Positions 14,839 to 23,806 of a stretch of DNA of 38,710 bases are shown here, in pieces. The notes under the pieces are model-generated. The model worked only from the letters and a program-made list of their open reading frames with translations, was not told the origin of the DNA and searched no databases. The position numbers and the translations under genes were made by a program. Within the stretch, counting starts at the first letter, position 1. Each line of letters opens with the position of its first letter. This stretch comes from Methanobacterium sp. (GTDB lineage: Archaea > Methanobacteriota > Methanobacteria > Methanobacteriales > Methanobacteriaceae), in contig JAHKLQ010000160.1 in assembly GCA_020854975.1 (NCBI GenBank), positions 1 to 38,710 of the forward strand. Reading direction: 5' to 3'.

Positions 14839-16146
14839 ATGAGTTCTTTAAATTTTGAGAATCTAAAAGCATTGGCACAGAGATTTGTGTCCCAACTGTT
14901 ACAGAACAATTATGATCGGGCTGTTAGTCAGTTTGATAAAGAAATGAAAACTGTTTTATCTGAAGTCAAGTTAAAGGAGTCCTGGGAAGGTCTAACAGAT
15001 CAGGCAGGTGATTTAATCCAGATGACTGTGTTACAAACAGTTGAAATGGAAGGGCACAGGATTGTTAGTGTAAGATGCCAGTTTGAACGGGTTACTATTG
15101 ACGTTCAGGTGGTGTTCAACAACAAGGGACATATAAGTGGATTGAATTTCATGCCCACAGAGATGGAGTACCATCCACCAGATTATGTGCATACTTCTGC
15201 TTTTCAAGAAGTTGAAGTGACCATTGGTGAAGGAAAATGGGAATTACCGGGTATTCTTACCATTCCCCATGTTGTTTCAAATGATACAGGAACACTTCCA
15301 GGAGTGGTGTTGGTGCATGGTTCTGGTCCTAATGATCATGATGAGACAATTGGTCCTAACAAAATATTCCGTGACCTAGCATGGGGGCTGGCTTCAAAGG
15401 GAATTGCAGTTTTAAGATATGATAAAAGAACGTTTAAACATACTGCAGAGTTCACAACAGATTCGATTTCGAAGATGACAGTCAAAGAAGAGGTTATTGA
15501 TGATGCCATTTTAGCAGTGAATCTAATGCGAACTAGGCCTGAAATCAATTCAGAACATGTTTTCGTGTTGGGTCACAGTTTAGGAGCATCTATCGCTCCA
15601 CGTATCGGTCAACAGGATCCTGAACTGGCTGGACTGGTTATTATGGCAGGAAGTATCCGTCCACTGGAAGATACTATTTTAGAACAATTCACCTACCTTT
15701 ACAGTCTCTCTGGGACAATGACAGATGAACAAAAGGCCACATTAAAATCTTTGAAAGTTAAAGTTGCCCGTGCAAAGGATCCTGAACTTTCTGAAGATGT
15801 TCCTTCCAAAGAACTTCCTCTGGGCATTTCAGCAAGTTATTTACTTGATCTTCGCAACCATCCTACAGAAGAAATCTTGAAAAACCTGTCCATGCCCATG
15901 CTGATTTTGCAGGGTGGACGTGATTATCAGGTTTCACCCACTGAAGACTATGAAGTATGGAAAAGGGAGCTTAAATCCAGGAAAAACGTTTCTTTCCATA
16001 TTTTTCCCAGTTTGAACCATCTGTTCATTCAAGGGGAGGGTATGTCAACTCCACAGGAGTATGGAGTTGAAGGTCATGTTAGTGAAGAAGTAATAGAATT
16101 AATCAGTGAATGGTTGAAAAATTATAGTAAAGGATATGATAATTAA
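14839..16146 (+). CDS. DUF3887 plus alpha/beta hydrolase
   Basis: The 435-residue protein has an N-terminal DUF3887-like domain (about 1-110, a cystatin/NTF2-like segment with alternating strands) and a serine hydrolase domain. The oxyanion region is [14 protein letters not shown], the nucleophile elbow is GHSLGAS (Ser near 247), the acid is in LQGGRDYQV (Asp near 361) and the histidine in SLNHLF (near 394). This is the dienelactone-hydrolase/acyl-esterase-like group, with substrate unknown. No signal peptide is seen. GTGAT precedes the ATG, and a TATA box CATTTATAAAG at about 14799-14809 gives a short leader. Confidence 0.85.
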   Translation: MSSLNFENLKALAQRFVSQLLQNNYDRAVSQFDKEMKTVLSEVKLKESWEGLTDQAGDLIQMTVLQTVEMEGHRIVSVRCQFERVTIDVQVVFNNKGHISGLNFMPTEMEYHPPDYVHTSAFQEVEVTIGEGKWELPGILTIPHVVSNDTGTLPGVVLVHGSGPNDHDETIGPNKIFRDLAWGLASKGIAVLRYDKRTFKHTAEFTTDSISKMTVKEEVIDDAILAVNLMRTRPEINSEHVFVLGHSLGASIAPRIGQQDPELAGLVIMAGSIRPLEDTILEQFTYLYSLSGTMTDEQKATLKSLKVKVARAKDPELSEDVPSKELPLGISASYLLDLRNHPTEEILKNLSMPMLILQGGRDYQVSPTEDYEVWKRELKSRKNVSFHIFPSLNHLFIQGEGMSTPQEYGVEGHVSEEVIELISEWLKNYSKGYDN

Positions 16147-16156
16147 ATCAAGAAAT

Positions 16157-16180
16157 TTAAATGGGGGGTTTCCCATTTAA
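16157..16180. terminator. Terminator hairpin between convergent genes
   Basis: TTAAATGGG (16157-16165) and CCCATTTAA (16172-16180) form a perfect 9-bp stem with a six-base loop, followed by T-rich sequence. It lies between the hydrolase and the convergent CDP-alcohol phosphatidyltransferase. Confidence 0.6.
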
Positions 16181-16217
16181 CACTATTTTTATTAATTTAA
16201 ACAAAAATTCATTGAGT

Positions 16218-16733
16218 TTATAATGATTGTAACTCCTTTGATCTTCTAATAAAGAAGAAACGAGTCAGGACAGATGTTAAACAAATTAATATTAACACGA
16301 TGAATAAAATTTGCCTTACTACAAATTCTGGGAATAAAATGGAGACTAATATCATTAACATAAGATACCCTCCCAAATATTTGCCCATTGGATCATAAAC
16401 TGGTTTTTTAAGGCCAGATGTGGCAACAAAAAGCAAGAACATGGCTATGATCAGCAATAAAATCAAGGGGTCATACCAGCCCTTGATAACATATGCCAAA
16501 AAACAGACTACTATTAAAACAAAATCAGAGGTTACATCAAGGTAAGCACCCATATCTGAAGTAACATCCAGTTTTCTAGCAATATAACCATCTAAAACAT
16601 CTGTAATTAATGCTAAAACTAGTATAGATACTGAAATTAAAAACAAATCATTTAAAAACGTGTAAAAAAAGAGAGGGGCCGCTACGAATCGGACAGATGT
16701 TAAAATATTGGGAATATAAGATTGGCAAGACAT
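16218..16733 (-). CDS. CDP-alcohol phosphatidyltransferase
   Basis: The 171-residue integral membrane enzyme carries the family motif D-x2-DG-x2-AR-x8-G-x3-D-x3-D in full, beginning DVLDGYIARKLD (about residue 45). It swaps an alcohol for CMP on a CDP-linked lipid or polyol; candidates in archaea are archaetidylinositol-phosphate, archaetidylserine or archaetidylglycerol synthesis. About five or six helices are seen. GGGGAG eight bases before the ATG supports the start. It is the last gene of the operon that also holds a flavodoxin-like protein, 38 bases upstream, and a MarR regulator, an unusual company for lipid synthesis. Confidence 0.8.
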   Translation of the reverse strand: MSCQSYIPNILTSVRFVAAPLFFYTFLNDLFLISVSILVLALITDVLDGYIARKLDVTSDMGAYLDVTSDFVLIVVCFLAYVIKGWYDPLILLLIIAMFLLFVATSGLKKPVYDPMGKYLGGYLMLMILVSILFPEFVVRQILFIVLILICLTSVLTRFFFIRRSKELQSL

Positions 16734-16771
16734 ACTTAACTCCCCCCATTTTTAAACAGTTTTATGGTGTT

Positions 16772-17329
16772 TTAAGTTGTAGGTTCTTCATTTTTTAGCT
16801 GGTATGCCAGACTGCGTGCCCAAGATCTTATCTCATCCCAATCTCGATAATCATATCGTTTGGTGCTATCTATTCCTTTTTCTTCCAGTTCTTTTTTCAC
16901 AAAACGCATGGTGAAATTGTACATTAATCCATGTTTGGCCTCAGGGTCATAAACACTACCAAAAAGCCCGGTGGCTATTGGTGGATTCATCAAGTTTTTT
17001 TGAGCCACTTCATCCAGATACTTTTCCTGTCCTTCAGGTCGGCTTTTTTCTTCATTTGCTGAACCGCAAGAGACAAAAATGGCCACTTTCTTACTGGCCA
17101 AAGATTTTTTATTTTTTTGAAGGAATTTAAGCGATTCTTTGGTCCATTTACCCATTTTAATCCCACTACCTACCACTACCAGGTCGTAAAGGGATGCATC
17201 ATTATCTTTAACACTTTTAGCATCTCTTAGATCCACTTCAATTCCTTCTTCTTTTATGACACGTGCTATTTCCTCAGCTATTTCAGCAGCAGTACCATAC
17301 CTACTCCCATATACAACTAATGCTTTCAT
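16772..17329 (-). CDS. Flavodoxin-domain protein (HemG/protoporphyrinogen oxidase-like)
   Basis: The 185-residue flavoprotein begins MKALVVYGSRYGTAAEIAEE, the FMN phosphate loop of long-chain flavodoxin-like proteins, followed by LVVVGSGIKMGKW near 55 and IFVSCGSANEE near 85. It resembles the flavodoxin_5/HemG group, which acts in haem oxidation in bacteria or as an electron carrier; here general redox function is safer. The start at 17329 has AGGGGT five bases upstream; an in-frame start at 17344 overlaps the previous stop. It lies 11 bases behind the MarR gene, so its expression should follow that regulator's signal. Confidence 0.8.
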   Translation of the reverse strand: MKALVVYGSRYGTAAEIAEEIARVIKEEGIEVDLRDAKSVKDNDASLYDLVVVGSGIKMGKWTKESLKFLQKNKKSLASKKVAIFVSCGSANEEKSRPEGQEKYLDEVAQKNLMNPPIATGLFGSVYDPEAKHGLMYNFTMRFVKKELEEKGIDSTKRYDYRDWDEIRSWARSLAYQLKNEEPTT

Positions 17330-17340
17330 AATACCCCTCT

Positions 17341-17835
17341 TCATCTTTTAGCTTCTTTATATAACTCATGAGATGTTTTTTCCAGTTTACCCATTATTTG
17401 GAATAATTTTTTTATTTCCTCATCTTCCAATCCTCTGAATAAAGAGGTTACAGATTTAACATCTTCCGGAGTTCTCTTATCCCAATATTCAAGGCATTCT
17501 TCTGTTATTTTTAAACGTAGAATACGTTTATTCTTATGATCTCTTTCTATTTTCAAAAATCCTCGGTCTTCCAGACGGGTAGCAAGTTGTTTCACATTCT
17601 GGTGGGTGGTGCTCATGGCATCAGCCACTTCCTGCATGGATGGAGGATTTTGGAAGGCGTTAACCATGACAATCATCATCAACCATTGTTTGGTGGTTAT
17701 TTGGTCACTAACGAGGTCTCGGCTGATAATATAACTCCACCGCTGCTGCACCAGAAATAAAACCACCAGAATATATCTTTCCATATCCAGTCTTTGCATA
17801 TCAAATTCTGCTTTAATGGTGTCTGAATCTTTCAT
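17341..17835 (-). CDS. MarR-family transcriptional regulator
   Basis: The 164-residue protein is a MarR-type dimeric winged-helix repressor: N-terminal dimerisation helix, then the HTH around PSMQEVADAMSTTHQNVKQL (about 85-104), the wing KIERDHKNKR and a C-terminal helix pair. MarR proteins usually lose DNA binding when a phenolic compound, oxidant or antibiotic binds. It overlaps the upstream membrane gene (TAATG) and precedes the flavodoxin. Two 20-bp-spaced palindromes ahead of the first gene of this operon are its likely operators, which implies autoregulation. Confidence 0.85.
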   Translation of the reverse strand: MKDSDTIKAEFDMQRLDMERYILVVLFLVQQRWSYIISRDLVSDQITTKQWLMMIVMVNAFQNPPSMQEVADAMSTTHQNVKQLATRLEDRGFLKIERDHKNKRILRLKITEECLEYWDKRTPEDVKSVTSLFRGLEDEEIKKLFQIMGKLEKTSHELYKEAKR

Positions 17836-18695
17836 TATTCTACCCTAATCATTGTTCTTTTATCACCTTTATTGAGTTTGATATATTTATTTCCATTCAT
17901 GGGGTCTTTTATCCTGCTGTAAAATGCCACGGTAATTATTATTCCAAGTACGGTGACAATTATAAAGAACATAGCCTGCCCTACTTCAATATTCACACCA
18001 TTTTGTACCATGAAATAGATCATGGAAAGTATTGCACTTCCCAGTAAAGATACCTTCATCAAGAGTATGGAAGCAAGTGCATATCCCCATTCTTTGCCTT
18101 TAAAGAGAAGTAATCCTGTAATTAATGCAGCAGGAACAACAACCCCCAAATCTAAAGCCTGAATCACCAGGGTAGTGTACGTTTCAAGTGTGGAAGGTGC
18201 AACACCAGTTAATAATGAACTAACAATCATTTTAAGCCACATCCCAGCAAGCATTAACCCGATAATTACCAGGAATATTGCAGTAATTTTTTGGATAACT
18301 CCAGGAGTGAAACTTTTCTTGATACTTCTGATGTCAAGAGATAATAGTTCTCCCAGCAGAGTATACAGTGATAGAGAAAATATGGCCACGTAGACCAGAA
18401 ATAGTTGATTATAGGATGTAAGGAAGGCCATTGATGCATAAGAATACAGAAAGTAAAATATGGTTCCCATCCAAATCAATTTTCCTCTGAGTGAATCTTT
18501 TCTGATTAAATATAAGGTTCCCAACAATATTGGGATGCAAATTCCCAGTGTGACTAGATCCTGACCCATCATTTGAGCTGCCCCAGAAATAGTGTCATGC
18601 TGGTAAAGTTCTTTCCAGAATAATCCTGCTAAAGTTGCTATTAATGCCAGAAAGGCAATAATAATTGAGTTAGTATATATTATTTTTTTGTCCAT
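17835..18695 (-). CDS. Eight-helix membrane protein of unknown function
   Basis: I do not recognise the family of this 286-residue protein. Eight hydrophobic segments are visible (about 5-27, 46-63, 74-93, 99-123, 137-162, 188-202, 206-232 and 240-262), with a short charged C-terminus. There are no evident transporter, channel or enzyme motifs. It is the first gene of an operon with MarR, flavodoxin-like and CDP-alcohol phosphatidyltransferase genes, and its stop overlaps the MarR ATG. GGAG precedes the ATG at about 10 bases. As the gene nearest the MarR operators it may be the main target, perhaps an exporter or envelope-stress protein. Confidence 0.7.
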   Translation of the reverse strand: MDKKIIYTNSIIIAFLALIATLAGLFWKELYQHDTISGAAQMMGQDLVTLGICIPILLGTLYLIRKDSLRGKLIWMGTIFYFLYSYASMAFLTSYNQLFLVYVAIFSLSLYTLLGELLSLDIRSIKKSFTPGVIQKITAIFLVIIGLMLAGMWLKMIVSSLLTGVAPSTLETYTTLVIQALDLGVVVPAALITGLLLFKGKEWGYALASILLMKVSLLGSAILSMIYFMVQNGVNIEVGQAMFFIIVTVLGIIITVAFYSRIKDPMNGNKYIKLNKGDKRTMIRVE

Positions 18696-18713
18696 TTTCT
18701 TTCAACTCCAATA

Positions 18714-18772
18714 GGTAATATATTACATATTTGGGTAATATATTACCTAAAATGTTGGAACTATTATATAAA
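18714..18772 (-). promoter_or_regulatory. Tandem MarR operators and TATA box
   Basis: A perfect 14-bp palindrome GGTAATATATTACC lies at 18734-18747 and a second copy with only its last base changed at 18714-18727. Their centres are exactly 20 bp apart, two helical turns, so two dimers would bind the same face. A minus-strand TATA element (TTTATATAAT, about 18763-18772) lies just upstream, so the operators overlap the expected transcript start and the leader of the membrane-MarR operon. Confidence 0.7.
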
Positions 18773-18819
18773 CTTTGTGGATCGGGGATTTAAAAAATCT
18801 TAAAATTGTTTAAATTAGA

Positions 18820-18840
18820 AGCCATATAACAATAATTGTT
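18820..18840 (+). promoter_or_regulatory. CopB promoter with small palindrome
   Basis: A TATA-like CCATATAAC (18822-18830) is followed at once by AACAATAATTGTT (18828-18840), a perfect inverted repeat around a single base. It lies about 32 bases before the ATPase start and could be a metal-responsive operator. Confidence 0.35.
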
Positions 18841-18871
18841 GATTTTAAAGGGATTTTGGGGGTAAAATGGA

Positions 18872-20881
18872 ATGGAACATTCTCGTTCGGACCATGAAAT
18901 GGACCATGAAATGAAAAAGAAACCAGGTGGGCATGACCATCACCATATGATTGCTGATTTTAAAAGACGTTTCTGGATATGTTTAGTTTTAACCATTCCC
19001 ATCATATTTTTAACGCCCCACATCCAAAATCTTCTTGGTATTCGAGAATTACTGGGTTTTTACGGGGATTCCTATGCTTTATTATTCTTATCATCAATAG
19101 TCTATTTTTATGGTGGTTATCCTTTCTTCAAAGGTATGTACAACGAGTTAAAGTCACGAATGCCAGGGATGATGACTCTGGTAGCTGTGGCTATAACCAC
19201 AGCCTATATCTACAGTAGTGCAGTGGTTTTCGGACTTAAAGGTGAAATCTTCTTCCTGGAACTGGTAACTCTGGTTGATATTATGCTTTTAGGGCATTGG
19301 CTGGAGATGCGATCAGTAATGGGGGCTTCACAGGCCCTTCAACAACTAGTAAAACTCCTACCTGCTTCCGCCCATAAACTAATGTCCGACGGGGAGACCA
19401 TGGAAGTCCCACTGGAAAAATTAGAAGTGGGAGATCAGGTACTGGTAAAACCAGGGGAGAAAATCCCTGCCGATGGTCAGATCCTCCAGGGTGAAACTAA
19501 TATTGATGAGGCCATGCTCACTGGTGAATCAGAACCAGTGTATAAAACGGTGAAAGATGAAGTAATAGGAGGATCTATAAATGGAGATGGCTCTATCCAG
19601 GTGGAAATCCTTAAAACTGGAAAGGAATCCTTTTTATCCCAGGTAATAAACCTGGTGGAGGAAGCTCAATCCGGTAAATCTAAAACACAAAACCTGGCAG
19701 ATCGTTTCGCCATGTACTTAACCATAATAGCTCTTACAGCTGGTTTCATAACTCTGGTGGTTTGGATGGTAATAACTGGGCAGGATCTGGCTTTTTCTCT
19801 GGAAAGGGCAGTGACGGTGATGGTAACTACCTGTCCCCACGCACTAGGCTTGGCCATACCACTGGTAGTGGCAGTCTCCACAGCATTATCAGCCAGCAAT
19901 GGTTTGTTAATACGGAACAGAACCTCTTTTGAAAAAGCACGGAATATAAACGCCATTATATTTGATAAAACAGGGACATTGACTCAGGGAGAGTTTGGAG
20001 TGACTGATGTCATCTCCCTGGATAATAAGGTTGGTTCTCGAGAAATTTTAAAATATGCAGCTTCCCTGGAGGCCTATTCAGAACATCCAATTGCCAGGGG
20101 AGTGGCTGCAGAGTCCAAGGATCATTTACCTGTGGAAAATTTCAAATCAATCCCTGGAAAAGGTGTAGAAGGAATAGTTCAAGGAAAACTAGTGAAAATA
20201 GTAAGTTCAGGATATTTAAAGGAATTAGGTTTTAACTTTGATGATGAACGGGTTGATGAGTTATTTTCACAGGGAAAAAGTACGGTTTTTGTTATTTTTG
20301 ATGGGCAAGTGAAGGGGTACTTGGCTCTGGCTGATATCATTCGTCCTGAGTCAAAGGAAACTGTAGCAAGGTTTAAGGAAATTGGCATTAAGTGCCTCAT
20401 GATCACAGGAGATAAACAGGAAGTGGCAGAATGGGTGTCCCAAGAAGTGGGTCTGGATCAGTATTTCGCCGAAGTCTTACCCCAAGATAAGGCACAAAAA
20501 GTAAAAGAAATTCAGGAAGAGGGTTTGGTGGTGGCCATGACTGGTGATGGGATTAATGATGCCCCTGCCCTGGCCCAGGCTGATGTAGGAATAGCCATCG
20601 GAGCAGGGACGGATGTAGCCATAGAAACCGCGGACATAATCTTAGTTCGGAGCAACCCCTTAGATGCCCTCTACATAATCCAACTAGCTCGCTCCACCTA
20701 CCGAAAGATGGTGGAAAACCTGGCCTGGGGAGCAGGATACAACATATTTGCCATACCCCTAGCAGCAGGAATTTTATCAGCCTATGGAATCATCTTAACC
20801 CCCGCCATGGGAGCAGTATTAATGTCCGCCAGTACCATAATCGTGGCGGTTAATTCCAGGTTTTTGAAGATGGAAAAATAG
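18872..20881 (+). CDS. copB: CopB-type copper/silver P1B-3 ATPase
   Basis: The 669-residue heavy-metal P-type ATPase has a His-rich N-terminus (HSRSDHEMDHEM, then GHDHHHM) that would bind metal, no HMA domain, and the CPH motif in TCPHALGLAIP (about residues 312-322), which marks the CopB/P1B-3 group. The catalytic set is complete: TGES, DKTGTLT (phosphorylated Asp), SEHP, MITGDK and GDGINDAP. The C-terminal helices carry GYNIFAIP and MSAST. It would export Cu+/Cu2+ or Ag+. GGGGGT precedes the ATG at 18872; another ATG at 18867 is out of frame. It is divergent from the MarR operon and converges on a broken methyltransferase. Confidence 0.9.
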   Translation: MEHSRSDHEMDHEMKKKPGGHDHHHMIADFKRRFWICLVLTIPIIFLTPHIQNLLGIRELLGFYGDSYALLFLSSIVYFYGGYPFFKGMYNELKSRMPGMMTLVAVAITTAYIYSSAVVFGLKGEIFFLELVTLVDIMLLGHWLEMRSVMGASQALQQLVKLLPASAHKLMSDGETMEVPLEKLEVGDQVLVKPGEKIPADGQILQGETNIDEAMLTGESEPVYKTVKDEVIGGSINGDGSIQVEILKTGKESFLSQVINLVEEAQSGKSKTQNLADRFAMYLTIIALTAGFITLVVWMVITGQDLAFSLERAVTVMVTTCPHALGLAIPLVVAVSTALSASNGLLIRNRTSFEKARNINAIIFDKTGTLTQGEFGVTDVISLDNKVGSREILKYAASLEAYSEHPIARGVAAESKDHLPVENFKSIPGKGVEGIVQGKLVKIVSSGYLKELGFNFDDERVDELFSQGKSTVFVIFDGQVKGYLALADIIRPESKETVARFKEIGIKCLMITGDKQEVAEWVSQEVGLDQYFAEVLPQDKAQKVKEIQEEGLVVAMTGDGINDAPALAQADVGIAIGAGTDVAIETADIILVRSNPLDALYIIQLARSTYRKMVENLAWGAGYNIFAIPLAAGILSAYGIILTPAMGAVLMSASTIIVAVNSRFLKMEK

Positions 20882-20940
20882 TAAGGGTACTGATAATATG
20901 GGTAAAGATTGAAATTGAAAAGGCCATTTAAAATGAGTAA

Positions 20941-21609
20941 CTACATCTTTTCCATAACATAAAAAATAGAACTGAGAGATTCTGAATCTTCCTTAAACGC
21001 ACTTATTTCATGTATTTCTTTTTGTACTGTTTGCTGAACTTCTGTATTACCTTTATATTCCTCTTTTAACCTTTGGAGATGATTTTCATATGGCTGGTAA
21101 AAATCTAACTCCCAAGTCTGGTGGCTGATTACAAAAGAGTTAAGTAATTTATATCCACATTTTCTAATGGTTTCTAACTTTTTAGGATGGTCCTGATATT
21201 GGTCATGAACCACTAAAAACCCCTGCTCCTTAAGTAGATGCTTCCATTCGTTCAAACCCTTCTCGAATCCCATTACAAAGATGGATCCCTCACTCCAGAT
21301 TATATCAAAACTTTCATCAGGGAAAGGTAGATCAAATAAGGAGCAATTAAGGGTCTTGACCTGTTCAAGTCCCATATCCTCTATTTTCTGGTTGAGAATA
21401 TCCAATGCGTCCTGATCTATATCAATACCAACAACCTCGCCCTAGCTCATAATGGTAAGTTCCAAAGTGGGAACTCCTGTACCGCAACCAATATCCAATA
21501 TTTTAGGATGGTTAATCGGGGGGAGTTGATTAAATGCTTTTATCGTGTATTCAATTAGTGGCTGGCGAAAAGCATCTTTATTTATGATTTTTAAGGTTTC
21601 AACACTCAT
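20941..21609 (-). pseudogene. SAM methyltransferase interrupted by in-frame TAG
   Basis: Read from ATG 21609, the frame encodes a class I methyltransferase of about 222 codons. Motif I KILDIGCGTG is intact near residue 46 and GEVVGIDIDQD, the next strand, is also in frame, but a TAG codon at 21442-21444 lies between them. The single base change (for example AAG to TAG, giving MSKGEVVG) leaves the rest of the frame open to the stop at 20941. It is therefore a recent nonsense mutant, a sequencing error, or a read-through case. Without the first 55 codons the downstream part lacks SAM motif I and should be inactive. Confidence 0.7.
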
Positions 21610-21762
21610 ATGAACTTTTTATTTTATTGGGGACTAAATAATTTTTTAGAAATATGTTTTTGGCATAGGTTTTCCAGAGATTTTTAAGGGAATCAGGTTT
21701 AACATGTAGAAAATGGGCTTTTGTACCCTTTATTTCTCAATTAACCATTTGAACGCCTGATA

Positions 21763-23205
21763 TCATATTTCCTTTTTGATCACTAAAGTTTTTGCTATCA
21801 TATCTCCAATCCTCTGTTTTTTTCCAGATCCAAAGCTGAAAATGAAACCCACCAATCCAGGTATCATATAGGGGATCAAATCTATAATCAGTAACAGATT
21901 CCTGATCATGCTCTGCCCATAACTTATTGGTTTTTGGTCAGACTCGTTTACTATTTTGATTCCCATTATCATTTTACCAATAGTTTGTCCGTTTTTATCG
22001 AATAAAATGAAATAACTGAAGAATATGACAAAATCAAGAATCAACCAGATTGCAGATATTAAATTCCTGTTGATAACTTCTCCATTGGCCATAACTTCAA
22101 TAGCAGTGAGTGCTAATAAAATTATAACAAAAGTCACTCCTAACAAAACCAGGTCAATTATAAATGCCAGGGATTTGTGAAGTAGTGGAGCATATTCTAA
22201 CTCTATTTTCTCCCCACATTCCATACAGTAAACAGCAACACTAGGATTGCTAGTTTCACAGTTAACACATTGAATTTCATGGGTTTCATTATTCACATAA
22301 TCAATTTCAGTATTTGTTCGGAATACAGTCTGCAGTTTGTCCATTTTATTCCAGAACACAATGACCAGAAGGATAAGTGGCAGAATAAAGTAGGGAACAC
22401 CCACTGCTTGTTCTGTTCCGGTGGCCAGTAATGATGGTAAATTACCCAGTAAATCAGGGCTACTGATTACTGTAGTAATAAAGACATTATTAACAATGTG
22501 TGCGCCTATAGCAGTTTCCAGACCTTTTTCCCCTAAAGTTATGATACCCATGGTCATTCCAAAAATAAACATGTTGAAAACCATGCCCATGCCACTAGAG
22601 ACGTCAGAACCATTCCAAAAATGTCCAACTGCAAAAATTACAGAAGTGATTAATAGAGGAATGACGGGATTCTTTGTTAAGAGTCCTATTCCCTGCATAA
22701 GATATCCTCTGAAAAAAATCTCCTCAAAAGAGGCCTGAATTGTATAGATAATCAAACTTAAAATTAACAGGGCAAAGAATGCAGGATTAAAAGACCATTT
22801 AACAGAAGCAGGGTTAACCATCACATCTATTAGAAGAGCACATCCCATTATCATAAACCACAATCCACCACCCTTTAACATTCTTTTCCAATTAACATGA
22901 GAAGCTGTACTAATGAGATTGATAAGCTTTTTATGGTGAATAACACGGGTACAAACATAGAAGATGAGAAAGGACAGTGCATAGTATGCACCGAATATTG
23001 CCAGGAAAATCAGTGGACTTATACTGTTTAACAGTTCATAGGGATCCATTCCCCTTTTTATGGGATAAAAAATAATGAAAAAAGGGATCAAAATAATTAT
23101 TAACAGAATCAACGGTCCAATCCAGGTTGTAATGCTGGTTAAGAGGTATCTCCACCAGTTGTTTTTACCATAATGTGCATTATCTATAAATGTTTTCCCT
23201 GCCAT
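21763..23205 (-). CDS. CPBP intramembrane protease fused to zinc ribbon and RDD domain
   Basis: The 480-residue membrane protein joins three modules. Residues about 20-290 are a CPBP (CAAX protease/bacteriocin-processing) glutamic protease: EEIFFRG near 158 (EExxxR), FAVGHFWNG near 190 and AHIVNN near 236 provide the catalytic Glu, Arg and His. Residues about 311-330 form a zinc ribbon with CVNC and CMEC pairs. Residues about 340-480 are an RDD domain with three helices, including FDKNGQTIGKMIMGIKIV. The CPBP fold in archaea may process prenylated or small peptides. The zinc-ribbon/RDD tail suggests regulation or membrane assembly. AGAGT-like upstream sequence is weak. It seems monocistronic. 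Confidence 0.85.
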   Translation of the reverse strand: MAGKTFIDNAHYGKNNWWRYLLTSITTWIGPLILLIIILIPFFIIFYPIKRGMDPYELLNSISPLIFLAIFGAYYALSFLIFYVCTRVIHHKKLINLISTASHVNWKRMLKGGGLWFMIMGCALLIDVMVNPASVKWSFNPAFFALLILSLIIYTIQASFEEIFFRGYLMQGIGLLTKNPVIPLLITSVIFAVGHFWNGSDVSSGMGMVFNMFIFGMTMGIITLGEKGLETAIGAHIVNNVFITTVISSPDLLGNLPSLLATGTEQAVGVPYFILPLILLVIVFWNKMDKLQTVFRTNTEIDYVNNETHEIQCVNCETSNPSVAVYCMECGEKIELEYAPLLHKSLAFIIDLVLLGVTFVIILLALTAIEVMANGEVINRNLISAIWLILDFVIFFSYFILFDKNGQTIGKMIMGIKIVNESDQKPISYGQSMIRNLLLIIDLIPYMIPGLVGFIFSFGSGKKQRIGDMIAKTLVIKKEI

Positions 23206-23572
<367 letters not shown>

Positions 23573-23709
23573 ATAATATATTCAAAGTGTGTTTGGGTAC
23601 CATAAATATCTATTTATGTACAGAAATTTTTCTTATCTAAAATTTTTTTTTCCAATGGATTATGAGGGTGGTATAAGTTATAATGGAAATTCAAACCCAA
23701 ACTTTAAAT

Positions 23710-23787
23710 ATGTTCATTTGAACATTTATTCATATGATTTAATGATCTGGACTATGATCTTTTTACAGGGATATCCTGAGGATATCC
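23710..23787 (+). promoter_or_regulatory. Operator-like repeats ahead of the Zn/Cd ATPase
   Basis: Three symmetric elements precede the ATPase gene. ATGTTCA-TT-TGAACAT (23710-23725) is a perfect palindrome. Overlapping it, ATTTGAACA-TT-TATTCATAT (23716-23735) is a 9-2-9 imperfect inverted repeat that resembles ArsR/SmtB-type metal-sensor operators. Further on, GGATATCC occurs twice (23769-23776 and 23780-23787), 11 bp apart, one helical turn. The expected transcript start lies between or within these. No sensor gene is adjacent. Confidence 0.45.
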
Positions 23788-23806
23788 TACATAAGAGGAA
23801 TTAAAA

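Noticed and set aside
21442..21444. Pyrrolysine codon in the methyltransferase
   Set aside because: The protein is not of the methylamine methyltransferase type and Methanobacteriales usually lack pyrrolysine genes, so a nonsense mutation is more likely.
23589..23804. 71-residue plus-strand frame upstream of the Zn/Cd ATPase
   Set aside because: It covers the promoter and operator-like repeats, has no ribosome site and shows no protein-like composition.
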